Positions 43,211-54,166 of a stretch of 64,000 nucleotides of DNA are shown one piece after another. The stretch covers positions 272,732 through 336,731 of the forward strand of contig NZ_QXTG01000003.1 of the NCBI RefSeq assembly GCF_003581425.1. The letters are read 5' to 3'. Position numbers and translations under genes: made by a program. Origin of the DNA: Amnibacterium setariae. GTDB lineage: Bacteria; Actinomycetota; Actinomycetes; Actinomycetales; Microbacteriaceae. Under the pieces are notes generated by a model. It saw nothing but the letters and a program-made list of their open reading frames with translations. It made no database searches and was not told the DNA's origin. Numbering within the stretch: position 1 is the first letter of the stretch; every line of letters starts with the position of its first letter.

Positions 43211-43393
43211 ATGAGCGACGGCGAGGACGAGGGTCTGCGCGGCCTGCACCCCGCGGTGCCCGTCGCCGCGGACGACCGCGACCTCGACACCCCGAACTGC
43301 CCCGACTGCCTGGTCCGGATGGAGGCGGAGGAGTCCGCCGGCGGGGAGCCCTACTGGGCCTGCACGGAGTGCGGCCTGGTCGCGCTCGCCTGA
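43211..43393 (+). CDS. Small zinc-ribbon protein
   Basis: 60 residues, acidic, with two CxxC pairs: NCPDCLVRM and WACTECGLVALA, the layout of a zinc ribbon. ATG 43211 is preceded by a weak ribosome site. Its last 43 bases overlap the convergent VanZ gene. Function unknown; such small ribbons often bind nucleic acid or partner proteins. Confidence 0.65.
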   Translation: MSDGEDEGLRGLHPAVPVAADDRDLDTPNCPDCLVRMEAEESAGGEPYWACTECGLVALA

Positions 43394-43794
43394 GCCGCGC
43401 GCCGGGCGGTCGTCCTCTTCGCGAGCCGCACGAGCACGACGCCCGCCGCGGCGCCGATGGTGTTCATCGCGACGTCGAGCACCGATGCGTGGCGCGTCGG
43501 GATCCAGAGCTGCGCGGTCTCGCAGCACGCGCTTGCCGCGACCGCCACGAGCCAAGCGGGCACGGGGCGGAGCCGCAGGGCGAGCGCTGCGCCGAGCGGC
43601 GCGAAGAGCGCGATGTTCGCGAGGTCCTCGAGGGCCCACCACAGCGGGGTGCCGCCCGCGGCGGCGTTCCCGAGGAGGTGGGAGGCGCTCAGCCACGCGA
43701 TGGGCAGGTCGGTGTGCGCCGGTGCGAGCAGCACCACGAGGACGAGCAGCGCGGCCGCCGCGGCGAGCACGCGGAGCAGGCGGGGTCGGCGCAT
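43351..43794 (-). CDS. VanZ family membrane protein
   Basis: A 147-residue protein with four membrane segments. LANIALFAPLGAALALRLRP and CCETAQLWIPTRHASVLDVA, then MNTIGAAAGVVLVRLAK, are the diagnostic VanZ blocks (E-x-x-Q and the D-V-x-x-N-x-x-G motif). VanZ proteins affect teicoplanin resistance in some hosts and are widespread with unknown chemistry. ATG 43794 gives a normal length and a clear first membrane segment; an upstream start at 44016 would add a non-typical tail. The 3' end overlaps the zinc-ribbon gene on the other strand by 43 bases. Confidence 0.82.
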   Translation of the reverse strand: MRRPRLLRVLAAAAALLVLVVLLAPAHTDLPIAWLSASHLLGNAAAGGTPLWWALEDLANIALFAPLGAALALRLRPVPAWLVAVAASACCETAQLWIPTRHASVLDVAMNTIGAAAGVVLVRLAKRTTARRAAQASATRPHSVQAQ

Positions 43795-43998
43795 CCGGGC
43801 ACCGTAGGCGGCGAGGGCGCCCGGAGCGGTGCGGGCGCGCCGACGCACCGGGGCCAGAGAACTCGCAGCGCAGGTCCAGCGCGCTCCCGATTGAATGGCA
43901 GGGAGCAGCAGGAGAACACGCATCACGCGGTCCAGTACCGTGACGCTGCCCGCCTCCGCACCCACGGGGGCCACCCCGATCGATCGAGGACCGACACC

Positions 43999-44031
43999 AT
44001 GCCCACGACTCCTCACGGCGCGATCCGATGA
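43999..44031 (+). CDS. Ten-residue leader peptide overlapping the next start
   Basis: ATG 43999 opens MPTTPHGAIR, whose TGA (44029-44031) shares bases with ATG 44028. GAGGA lies eight bases before it, while the main gene has no ribosome site of its own. This fits translational coupling through a short upstream frame. Confidence 0.5.
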   Translation: MPTTPHGAIR

Positions 44032-44618
44032 GCGCGCGATCCGCCGGCCGCATCGCGGCGATCACGACGGGGAAGGCGCTCGGCGTCCCGGTCCGCGCGG
44101 CCGCTCCCGCGCCGTCCGACACCGTGGGGGCGCGCGAGGACGGGCCGCTCATCCCGCAGATCGAGCCGGGCGCCGTGATCGGTGCGGGGGAGCGTGCCGG
44201 GCTCGCGAGCCTCGTCTCCTACGTGCCGAGCGAGGCGCTCACCATCTACCTCGCCGGCGTGGCCTGCGTGAACCTCGTCCAGACCGCCGACACGAGCGGT
44301 GAGAAGGTCGCGGCGACGTGGGTCCTCTTCGTCATCGCCCTCATCGCGAACGCCGCCTTCGTGTGGCTCGCGTTCCGCGACAAGTTCAAGGACTTCTCGC
44401 GTCGTGAGCTGACGGTGCGCCAGACGCGCCCGCTCGCCGCCGCGCTCGTGATCACGACGCTCGCCTTCTTCGTCTTCGCGCTCGCGATCCCGGGCGGGAT
44501 CTTCATCAGCTCGTCCGAGTGGCTGCCGCTGATCCTGCTGATCGGCACCGCGGTCGTCATCGGCGTCGCCCGGATCTGGGGCCTCGCCCCGCTCCGCGAG
44601 GACCCGCCCGTCCAGTAG
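44028..44618 (+). CDS. Four-span membrane protein of unknown family
   Basis: A 196-residue protein: a polar N-terminus (about 1-65), a membrane segment at about 67-87 (SEALTIYLAGVACVNLVQTA), and three more at about 93-113, 135-155 and 163-182. The loop between segments two and three is basic (FRDKFKDFSRRELTVRQTRP). I do not recognise a named family. Its start lies in an ATGA overlap with a ten-codon frame at 43999. Two copies of the dispersed repeat follow the stop. Confidence 0.68.
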   Translation: MSARSAGRIAAITTGKALGVPVRAAAPAPSDTVGAREDGPLIPQIEPGAVIGAGERAGLASLVSYVPSEALTIYLAGVACVNLVQTADTSGEKVAATWVLFVIALIANAAFVWLAFRDKFKDFSRRELTVRQTRPLAAALVITTLAFFVFALAIPGGIFISSSEWLPLILLIGTAVVIGVARIWGLAPLREDPPVQ

Positions 44619-44664
44619 CCGGTCCGTCGCGCTCCGCCACACCCCGCTCCGCCGATCGCCCCGC

Positions 44665-44699
44665 TGGTCGAGGTGCGAGCGCAGCGAGCCTCGAGACCA
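44665..44699. repeat. Dispersed intergenic repeat, copy 3
   Basis: Same element and orientation as 36566; the last base differs. It begins 47 bases after the membrane protein stop. Confidence 0.85.
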
Positions 44700-44738
44700 T
44701 CCGGCGCCCGCGGAACCCCTCGATCCGCCCCGTCCCGC

Positions 44739-44773
44739 TGGTCGAGGTGCGAGCGCAGCGAGCCTCGAGACCA
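44739..44773. repeat. Dispersed intergenic repeat, copy 4
   Basis: Identical to copies 1 and 2 over this span, 74 bases downstream of copy 3, so this gap too holds a same-orientation pair. It ends six bases before the stop of the minus-strand gene at 44780. Confidence 0.85.
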
Positions 44774-44779
44774 CCCGCG

Positions 44780-45013
44780 TCAGGCCGCTCTGAGCGCCCG
44801 TTCCGGCACGACGAGGTGCATCGGCGTTCCGAGGGCGGTCCGCACCTCGACCTCCCACCCGCCGGGCACCCGGCGCCGGACCACGGCCCGCGCGCCGCGC
44901 AGCTGCCAGGGTCGGCGCAGGGCCACCACCGCACCCGGCGCGACCTCCACCGCGCGTGACGGCGGCGGCGCCGCGGCGCTCCGCTCCGTTCGACCCCCGG
45001 TTCGTGCCCCCAT
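44780..45013 (-). CDS. Small basic protein of unknown function
   Basis: 77 residues, Arg/Ala/Pro/Val-rich. The second half (GGWEVEVRTALGTPMHLVVP) reads as short beta strands; the frame has actinobacterial codon periodicity, but no family is recognisable. ATG 45013 is the best start; a longer frame to 45118 exists. It lies between repeat copy 4 and the divergent large acidic gene. It could be a chance frame in GC-rich DNA. Confidence 0.4.
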   Translation of the reverse strand: MGARTGGRTERSAAAPPPSRAVEVAPGAVVALRRPWQLRGARAVVRRRVPGGWEVEVRTALGTPMHLVVPERALRAA

Positions 45014-45186
45014 GCTTCCCAGGGTCCTCCTGTTCGCGCTCGAGCGCGCGTCTTCGCCGTGATCGTGCAGGGCCGCGCCGTATCCGGACGCGGCCGCCTG
45101 AGTACGCTGGTCGTCCACGGCGAGCGCGACGGGGCGAGGGACCGATGGCGGGATCGGGGACCCGCGCCGTGGGGACGACCTGACCA

Positions 45187-45201
45187 GCGCTCACCCAGCG
45201 C
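45187..45201 (+). promoter_or_regulatory. TCACCCAG leader element (copy 3, weak arms)
   Basis: GCGC-TCACCCAG-CGC stands 26 bases before GTG 45224, at the same distance as the related hairpin before the gene at 10079. The arms here are only about three bases and pair imperfectly, so this copy is doubtful. Confidence 0.25.
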
Positions 45202-45223
45202 GATCGATCGGAGCGATGCAGCC

Positions 45224-48844
<3,621 letters not shown>

Positions 48845-48854
48845 CCCGAGGCGC

Positions 48855-48912
48855 GGACTTGTCACGAACTGCCCCCTTCGAGGACTGCAACCGGGCAGTT
48901 CGTGACCAGTCC
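48855..48912. repeat. REP-like palindromic element, copy 1
   Basis: Arms GGACTTGTCACGAACTGCCC (48855-48874) and GGGCAGTTCGTGACCAGTCC (48893-48912) pair over 20 bases with one mismatch around an 18-base loop. It lies between the acidic protein's stop and the oxidase's start. A related element is at 50051. It may act as a terminator. Confidence 0.8.
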
Positions 48913-48929
48913 TGGGTGGGAGGTGCGCA

Positions 48930-50033
48930 GTGACCGGTCCCATCGTCGTGATCGGCGCCGGGCTCGCCGGCGCCGCGGCCGCCTGGCGTCTCGCCGCGCA
49001 GGGGCGCGAGGTCGTCCTCGTCGAGGCCGTCGCCCCCGCGCACGTCGGCGGCAGCTCGCACGGCAGCGCGCGGATCTTCCGGCACGCCTACCCGGACCCG
49101 TTCTGGGTCGACCTGACCGTCCGTGCGCTCGACGGCTGGCATGAGCTGGAGGCGGCGATCGGCCGCTCCGTGCTCACCACGACGGGCGGACTCGACTTCG
49201 GGCCCCGCCACGACCTGCCGGCGGTCGCAGCGGCGATGGCCGCGTGCGGGGTGGGGAGCGAGCTCCTGCCTCCCCAGGCGGCCCGCGAGCGGTGGCCGCA
49301 CCTCGCGGTCGACGGCCCCGTGCTGCACCACACGGAGGCCGGCGTGATCGACGCTGCTGTCGCGGTGGAGGCGATGGTCGCCGAGGCGCAGCGGCACGGC
49401 GCGCGACTGCTCCTCGATCGCGTCGTCGCCGTCGAGGTGGCGTTCGATGGCGCGACCGTCACGCTCGAGCAGGCCGGCCCGCTCAGTGCGAGTACCGCGG
49501 TCGTCGCGGCCGGCGCCTGGCTGCCCGAGATCGCACCACGCCTTCCGGCGGCTATCGCCGATCGGCTGCCGCCGCTGGTGGTGACCCAGCAGCAGGTCTT
49601 CCACTTCCCGTTCCCGGAGCCGCCCGCGCGCCCCGAGGACTGGCCGGTCTTCATTCATCAGGGCGAGCACATGGTCTACTCGCTGCCCGGCGGTCGTGAC
49701 GCCGGCGGCGCCGGGTTCAAGATCGCGGAGCACGACGCCGGCATCCTGACGACGGCCTCCACGCGCGACGGCGTCGTCGATCCCGCCTCCCGGGCCCGCG
49801 TCGTCGACCTCGTCCGCCGCCTCCTGCCGGCGGTGGATCCGAGCCCGTACGCCGAGACGACCTGCCTCTACACGTCGACGCCGACCGAGGACTTCGTGAT
49901 CGACCGCGTCGGCCCGGTCGTGATCGCCTCGCCGTGCTCCGGCCACGGCGCGAAGTTCGCGCCGCTGATCGGCGACCTCATCGCCGCGGCGGTCGCCGGC
50001 GACGAACCGATCCCGCGCTTCCGTCTCCGCTGA
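48930..50033 (+). CDS. FAD-dependent amine oxidase (monomeric sarcosine oxidase/N-methyltryptophan oxidase type)
   Basis: A 367-residue flavoprotein. IVVIGAGLAGAAAAWRLAAQ (5-24) is the Rossmann GxGxxG site, followed by EA at the strand-2 end. GGSSHGSARIFRHAYPD (about 40-56) is the MSOX/MTOX signature with the RxFRxAY block. TPTEDFVIDRV and SPCSGHGAKFAPLIG (about 331-345) carry the Cys that holds FAD covalently. The family oxidises secondary amines such as sarcosine, N-methyl amino acids or pipecolate to imines, producing H2O2. GTG 48930 follows GGTGGGAGG. It stands alone between two palindromic elements and convergent or divergent neighbours. Confidence 0.88.
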   Translation: MTGPIVVIGAGLAGAAAAWRLAAQGREVVLVEAVAPAHVGGSSHGSARIFRHAYPDPFWVDLTVRALDGWHELEAAIGRSVLTTTGGLDFGPRHDLPAVAAAMAACGVGSELLPPQAARERWPHLAVDGPVLHHTEAGVIDAAVAVEAMVAEAQRHGARLLLDRVVAVEVAFDGATVTLEQAGPLSASTAVVAAGAWLPEIAPRLPAAIADRLPPLVVTQQQVFHFPFPEPPARPEDWPVFIHQGEHMVYSLPGGRDAGGAGFKIAEHDAGILTTASTRDGVVDPASRARVVDLVRRLLPAVDPSPYAETTCLYTSTPTEDFVIDRVGPVVIASPCSGHGAKFAPLIGDLIAAAVAGDEPIPRFRLR

Positions 50034-50050
50034 CGACAGCGCTGACGACA

Positions 50051-50115
50051 GCGCGGATTTGTCGCCAGACGCCCTTCTGGCAGCTCGGAAAGGGCAGTTG
50101 GTGACAAGTCCGCGC
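50051..50115. repeat. REP-like palindromic element, copy 2
   Basis: Arms GCGCGGATTTGTCGCC.. (50051-50076) and ..GGTGACAAGTCCGCGC (50090-50115) pair over most of 26 bases. The core TTGTC-x-CCA-x-x-GCCC matches copy 1. It is preceded by two tandem copies of GCTGACGACAGC overlapping the oxidase stop. Confidence 0.75.
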
Positions 50116-50160
50116 CTGCCGGGGTGACGGCGTCTGCGGAGGGGCGGTGAGCGCGGCGGC

Positions 50161-51393
50161 TCAGTCCGGCAGCGCGGCGAGCGCGGCCACCACCCCGCCC
50201 GCGAAGGTGTCGCCGAGGCCGATCGTCGTGGGCGTCGAGGTGGGCACCGCGTAGGCGGCGACGCAGGTGACGTCCTCACCGCCCCGCGCCTCGATCTCGG
50301 CGGCGAAGCGAGCGCCCTCCTCCTGCAGGGGCCAATCGGCCGCCTCTGCGAGGTGCGCCGCGGTGACGGCGTCGCCGTGGGCGTACCGCACCGCCGCGAG
50401 CGCGGTTCCGCCGAAGACCATCGCCCGTCGCCGCGCGGCCGGACCGCCGACGGCGAGCGCCCAGTGCCGCGTGTGCACGACGAGCGTCGGCGCCCCCACG
50501 TCCGCGTGCAGCCGTCGCGCGGAGTCGAGCACGTCACGGGCGTCGAGCAGGTCCACCGCTCGGGCGAGGTGCGCCTGCAGCTCCTCCTCGTTGCAGCACC
50601 ACACGTCGACGTGCGCCCCGAGCGCTGCGCGCACGCGGTCGGAGAACGCGAGGACGTGGAAGGCGCCGTGCTCGTAGACGGCGACGGCGCCGGGGCGCCG
50701 GCGGGCGATGTGGCGCCGGACGTCCGCGAGGCGCCGGTCGAGCAGCTCGGGCTCCTGCATCGAGTTGAAGCCGGAGACGAGGATCACCCGGGCGCGCTCG
50801 ACGGCGTCGCCGAACGCCTCGGCCACGACCAGCTCGCGGTTCGGGGCGTCGTTGGTGAGGATCACGCGGTTGGGCCGAGGCGCGGTGACCGCGCCGTCCA
50901 CCGCTTCGACGGTCGCGCCGGCCGGGAACTGCACGATCACGTGCGGGTCGAGGGAGTCGTGCTCGGCGCTCGAGATGAGGCGGAGGTCGTCGGGCAGCAG
51001 CCGCCGCGTGTGCTCGTTGTCGCTGACGAGGTGCACGGTCGACGGCCGCCCGAGGGCGCGCATCGCGAGCGCCGCCCGCACGTTCGTGCCGCCGAGCGTG
51101 ATGGCGCTGTCGAAACGCTCGGCGAACGCGGCGAGCAGCGACGCCGACGCCACGTAGTGCTCGCCGCCGCTGCCGTCGCGCAGGTGCTCGAGCAGCGCCA
51201 GCGCGATGGCCGCCTCCGACTCGAGGGCGCCGACGGGCGCGCCGTCCCCGACCCGCGCGCCGGAGCGCTGCAGCAGGTCGGAGACGACGCGGCCGTCCCA
51301 GGCGATCTCGTAGTCGACCGTGTTCCCGAGCCCCAGCAGCACCTCGTCGGCGGAGGGCGGTGCGGGGGAGGCGGGACCGGTGGACACGGACAT
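50161..51393 (-). CDS. Sugar kinase of the ADP-dependent phosphofructokinase/glucokinase family
   Basis: A 410-residue ribokinase-fold kinase. ITLGGTNVRAALAMRALGRP (about 98-117) and ADP-dependent-type blocks ILVSGFNSMQEPELLDRRLA (about 200-219) and WCCNEEELQAHLARAV (about 265-280) are visible. The C-terminal TIGLGDTFAGGVVAALA (about 388-404) is the GxGD catalytic motif in the form used by ADP-PFK/GK enzymes; PfkB proteins usually have GAGD. It overlaps the aldolase stop by one base, so it likely phosphorylates the aldolase's substrate precursor. Use of ADP instead of ATP is inferred from the family. Confidence 0.75.
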   Translation of the reverse strand: MSVSTGPASPAPPSADEVLLGLGNTVDYEIAWDGRVVSDLLQRSGARVGDGAPVGALESEAAIALALLEHLRDGSGGEHYVASASLLAAFAERFDSAITLGGTNVRAALAMRALGRPSTVHLVSDNEHTRRLLPDDLRLISSAEHDSLDPHVIVQFPAGATVEAVDGAVTAPRPNRVILTNDAPNRELVVAEAFGDAVERARVILVSGFNSMQEPELLDRRLADVRRHIARRRPGAVAVYEHGAFHVLAFSDRVRAALGAHVDVWCCNEEELQAHLARAVDLLDARDVLDSARRLHADVGAPTLVVHTRHWALAVGGPAARRRAMVFGGTALAAVRYAHGDAVTAAHLAEAADWPLQEEGARFAAEIEARGGEDVTCVAAYAVPTSTPTTIGLGDTFAGGVVAALAALPD

Positions 51394-52253
51394 CAGTACA
51401 GCGAAGCCTTCCCTGCGGCGTCGAACAGGTCGATCTTCTGCGCGGCGGTGACGTTCATCGCCTTGATCGATCCGGGCTGGATCGAGTTCGGCTCGCGTTC
51501 GCCGAGGTCGGCCAGCACCTCCCGCATGCGCACGTGGTACGCGACCTTGATGTCGCTCGAGATGTTGATCTTGTTCACGCCGAGCTTCACGGCCTGGCCG
51601 ATCTCGTCGTCCGGGTTGTTCGAGCCGCCGTGCAGCACGAGGGGGAGCGGCGCCGCGGCCTTGATCTCCTTCAGCAGGTCGAGCTTCAGCTCGGGCTTCA
51701 GGTGCGACGGGTAGATGCCGTGGCGCGTGCCGATGGCGATCGCGAGGCTGTCGACGCCGGTGAGCTCGACGAAGCGGGCGGCCTCCTCCGGCTGCGTGTA
51801 GATGATGTCGTCGGTACCGGACTCGGCGTAGCCGTCCGTCTTGCCGATGGTGCCGAGCTCGCCCTCGACGGAGAGCCCGACGGCGTGCGCCGTGTCGACC
51901 ACCTTCTTGGTGATCTCCGCGTTCTCCTCGAACGGCAGCATCGACTTGTCGATCATCACGCTGGTGAAGCCGCTCTGGATCGCGGTGAGCACCTGCTCGT
52001 ACGAGGCGCCGTGGTCGAGGTGGATCGCGACCGGCACGCTGGACCGGTAGGAGCGCTGCACGATGGCGGGCAGCAGGTCGACGGTGATGTGGCTCAGCTC
52101 GTCCGGGTGGATCGCGACGATGAGCGGCGCGTCCTTCTCCTCGCTGACGGCGATGATGCCGGTGAACATGGCCCAGTCGCTGATGTTGAACGCGGGCACG
52201 GCGAAGTCGTGCTCGTTCGCGACGGCCAGCAGGTCTCTGCCGTTGAGCAGCAT
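51393..52253 (-). CDS. Class II fructose-bisphosphate/ketose-bisphosphate aldolase (GatY/KbaY/FbaA type)
   Basis: A 286-residue zinc-dependent aldolase. VPAFNISDWAMFTGIIAVSE (about 19-38), PVAIHLDHGASYEQVLTAI (catalytic D and zinc H, about 74-92), GFTSVMIDKSMLPFEENAEI (about 94-113), and LVLHGGSNNPDDEIGQAVKL with KINISSDIK (about 206-240) are the family blocks with both zinc histidines. It cleaves a ketose-1,6- or 1,7-bisphosphate into glyceraldehyde-3-phosphate or similar and dihydroxyacetone phosphate. ATG 52253 is at the expected N-terminus; the longer frame is a shadow. Part of the sugar operon between the permeases and the kinase. Confidence 0.9.
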   Translation of the reverse strand: MLLNGRDLLAVANEHDFAVPAFNISDWAMFTGIIAVSEEKDAPLIVAIHPDELSHITVDLLPAIVQRSYRSSVPVAIHLDHGASYEQVLTAIQSGFTSVMIDKSMLPFEENAEITKKVVDTAHAVGLSVEGELGTIGKTDGYAESGTDDIIYTQPEEAARFVELTGVDSLAIAIGTRHGIYPSHLKPELKLDLLKEIKAAAPLPLVLHGGSNNPDDEIGQAVKLGVNKINISSDIKVAYHVRMREVLADLGEREPNSIQPGSIKAMNVTAAQKIDLFDAAGKASLY

Positions 52254-52309
52254 GGATGTACTCCAGTCGTTGTTGGAAGGGGGTCTCGAGGCGCGGGGGA
52301 TCGCGTGGG

Positions 52310-53155
52310 TCAGCTCTTCACGGCGCCGGAGGTGAGCCCTCCGATGAACCAGCGCTGGAAGATGAGGAAGAGGACCAGGACCGGGAGCATCCCGAGGATG
52401 CTCATCGCCATCAGCTGCGACCACTCCTGGTTGTTCTGGCCGAGGAGCAGCTGGATGCCGATGGGCAGCGTCCGCATGTCGTTGGTCCGCGTGAGGGTCA
52501 GCGCGAACAGGTACTCGTTCCACGCGATCATGAAGGTGTAGACGCCGACGGAGACGACGCCCGGCAGCGCGACCGGCACGAGGATGCGGAACAGCGCGGT
52601 GATGGGGCCGGCGCCGTCCACCTTCACGGCCTCGTCGAGCTCGCGCGGCAGCGTGTTGAAGTAGCTCGTCAGCATGATCACCGCGTACGGCACGGTGAAG
52701 ACCATGTAGGTGAGGATCAGACCGCCGTACGAGTTGTAGAGCTTCAGCGCGACGATCAGGCTGAAGTAGGGGATGAGCAGCGTGATCGGCGGCACGGCCT
52801 GCACGCCGATGATCACGATGTTCATGAGCCCCTTGCCGCGGAACTCGTACCGGCTGAAGGCGTAGGCGGCGAGGATCGAGATCAGCAGGGTCGCGAGCGT
52901 CACGGCGATCGCGACGACGTAGCTGTTCACGAAGAAGCGCAGCTTCATCGGGTCCGTCAGCACCGCCGTGTAGGCGTCGAGCGAGAAGCCCTTCGTGAAC
53001 AGCTGCGGCGGGTAGGCGAACACCTCGGTGTTCGTCTTGAACGAGCTGATCAGCATCCAGAAGATCGGGAAGCCGGCGACGAGGGCGGCGACCACCAGGC
53101 CGGCGATCACGCCGGTCTTCTGCACGCGGCGTCGGCGGACGAGCGTCGTGGACAT
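52310..53155 (-). CDS. ABC sugar transporter permease (MalG/UgpE-like)
   Basis: A 281-residue permease with six membrane segments. The EAA loop reads LPRELDEAVKVDGAGPIT and LFRILVPVALPGVVSVGV (about 180-215). The start MSTTLVRRRRVQKTGVIAGL is shared-base with the stop of the MalF-like permease. FKTNTEVFAYPPQLFTKGFS is the typical first periplasm-side loop. It should form the channel with the next gene's product and the solute-binding lipoprotein at 54167. No ATPase gene is in the operon. Confidence 0.9.
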   Translation of the reverse strand: MSTTLVRRRRVQKTGVIAGLVVAALVAGFPIFWMLISSFKTNTEVFAYPPQLFTKGFSLDAYTAVLTDPMKLRFFVNSYVVAIAVTLATLLISILAAYAFSRYEFRGKGLMNIVIIGVQAVPPITLLIPYFSLIVALKLYNSYGGLILTYMVFTVPYAVIMLTSYFNTLPRELDEAVKVDGAGPITALFRILVPVALPGVVSVGVYTFMIAWNEYLFALTLTRTNDMRTLPIGIQLLLGQNNQEWSQLMAMSILGMLPVLVLFLIFQRWFIGGLTSGAVKS

Positions 53156-54084
53156 CAGGAGGCCTTCCGCTGCTGCCGCACGTAGAAGACCGCGACGACG
53201 AGGCTGAACAGGAGCACGAGCACGGCGCTCGCGGAGGCCTGCACCAGGTTGTAGTCGGCGAACGCGAGCTTGTAGGTGAAGGTCGAGAGCATCTCGGTGA
53301 CGCCGAGCGGGCCGCCGCCGGTGGTCAGCCAGATGAGCGCGAACTGCTGGGTGGTCCAGAGCAGGTCGAGGACCGCCATCGAGACGATGATCGGCATCAG
53401 CTGCGGGATCGTGACGTTCCAGAAGCGCTGCCAGGCGTTCGCGCCGTCGACGCGGGCGGCCTCGTGCAGGTCGGCGGGGATGCCCTGCAGCCCGGCGAGC
53501 AGGCTGATCATGAAGAACGGGTAGCCGGACCAGATGTTCATGAGGGTCACGGCGAAGAGCGCGGTGGCCGGGTCGCCGAACCACTGGATCGCCTCCTGGA
53601 TGATCCCGAGGTTCTCGAGGGCGTAGTTCACGACGCCGGTGGGGGCGAGGATCAGCCGCCAGAGCACGGCGATCACCGCCGCGGTGAACAGCCACGGGAG
53701 GATCAGGATCGTCCGGAAGATCGCGGTGGTGACGCGGCCGATGAGCGGGCTGTTCAGCAGCAGCGCGAACCCGAGGCCCATCACGAGGTGCACGGCGACG
53801 CTCGCGCCGGCGAAGATCGCGGTGTTGAGGGTGGCGGGCCAGAAGCCGGGGTCCGTGAGCACGGCGGCGTAGTTGGCGACGCCCGCGAACCGGCCGCCGC
53901 TGCGGGTGACGACCTGGGTGAAGAGGCTGTTCGCGATCACGATGACGACCGGCACGACCATGAGGACGAGCAGCAGGACCGCGGTCGGCAGGATCAGGCC
54001 GTAGGGCAGCAGGCTCCGGCGCTGCCGCTTGCGGCCGCTGCGGCCGGCGACGGTGCCGATGGCCGCGACGTGGGCGTTCGCCAT
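53155..54084 (-). CDS. ABC sugar transporter permease (MalF/UgpA-like)
   Basis: A 309-residue permease with six membrane segments. The EAA loop is DLHEAARVDGANAWQRFW and NVTIPQLMPIIVSMAV (about 215-248). A basic N-terminus (GRSGRKRQRRSLLPYGLILP) precedes the first span. Coupled by a one-base overlap to the MalG-like gene, and separated from the solute-binding protein gene by a strong hairpin. Confidence 0.9.
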   Translation of the reverse strand: MANAHVAAIGTVAGRSGRKRQRRSLLPYGLILPTAVLLLVLMVVPVVIVIANSLFTQVVTRSGGRFAGVANYAAVLTDPGFWPATLNTAIFAGASVAVHLVMGLGFALLLNSPLIGRVTTAIFRTILILPWLFTAAVIAVLWRLILAPTGVVNYALENLGIIQEAIQWFGDPATALFAVTLMNIWSGYPFFMISLLAGLQGIPADLHEAARVDGANAWQRFWNVTIPQLMPIIVSMAVLDLLWTTQQFALIWLTTGGGPLGVTEMLSTFTYKLAFADYNLVQASASAVLVLLFSLVVAVFYVRQQRKAS

Positions 54085-54120
54085 GACGGTTCCTTCCGAG
54101 GGGGACGGGCGGAGGAGGGG

Positions 54121-54150
54121 AGGGGCGCGGTCCGTGCGGACCGCGCCCCT
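54121..54150 (-). terminator. Operon-internal stem-loop between binding protein and permeases
   Basis: Perfect 13-bp arms AGGGGCGCGGTCC (54121-54133) and GGACCGCGCCCCT (54138-54150) close a GTGC loop. It lies directly after the lipoprotein gene, where such structures commonly let most transcripts stop, or protect the mRNA end, so that binding protein exceeds permease. Confidence 0.8.
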
Positions 54151-54166
54151 GCAGCGCGGGGAGGCG

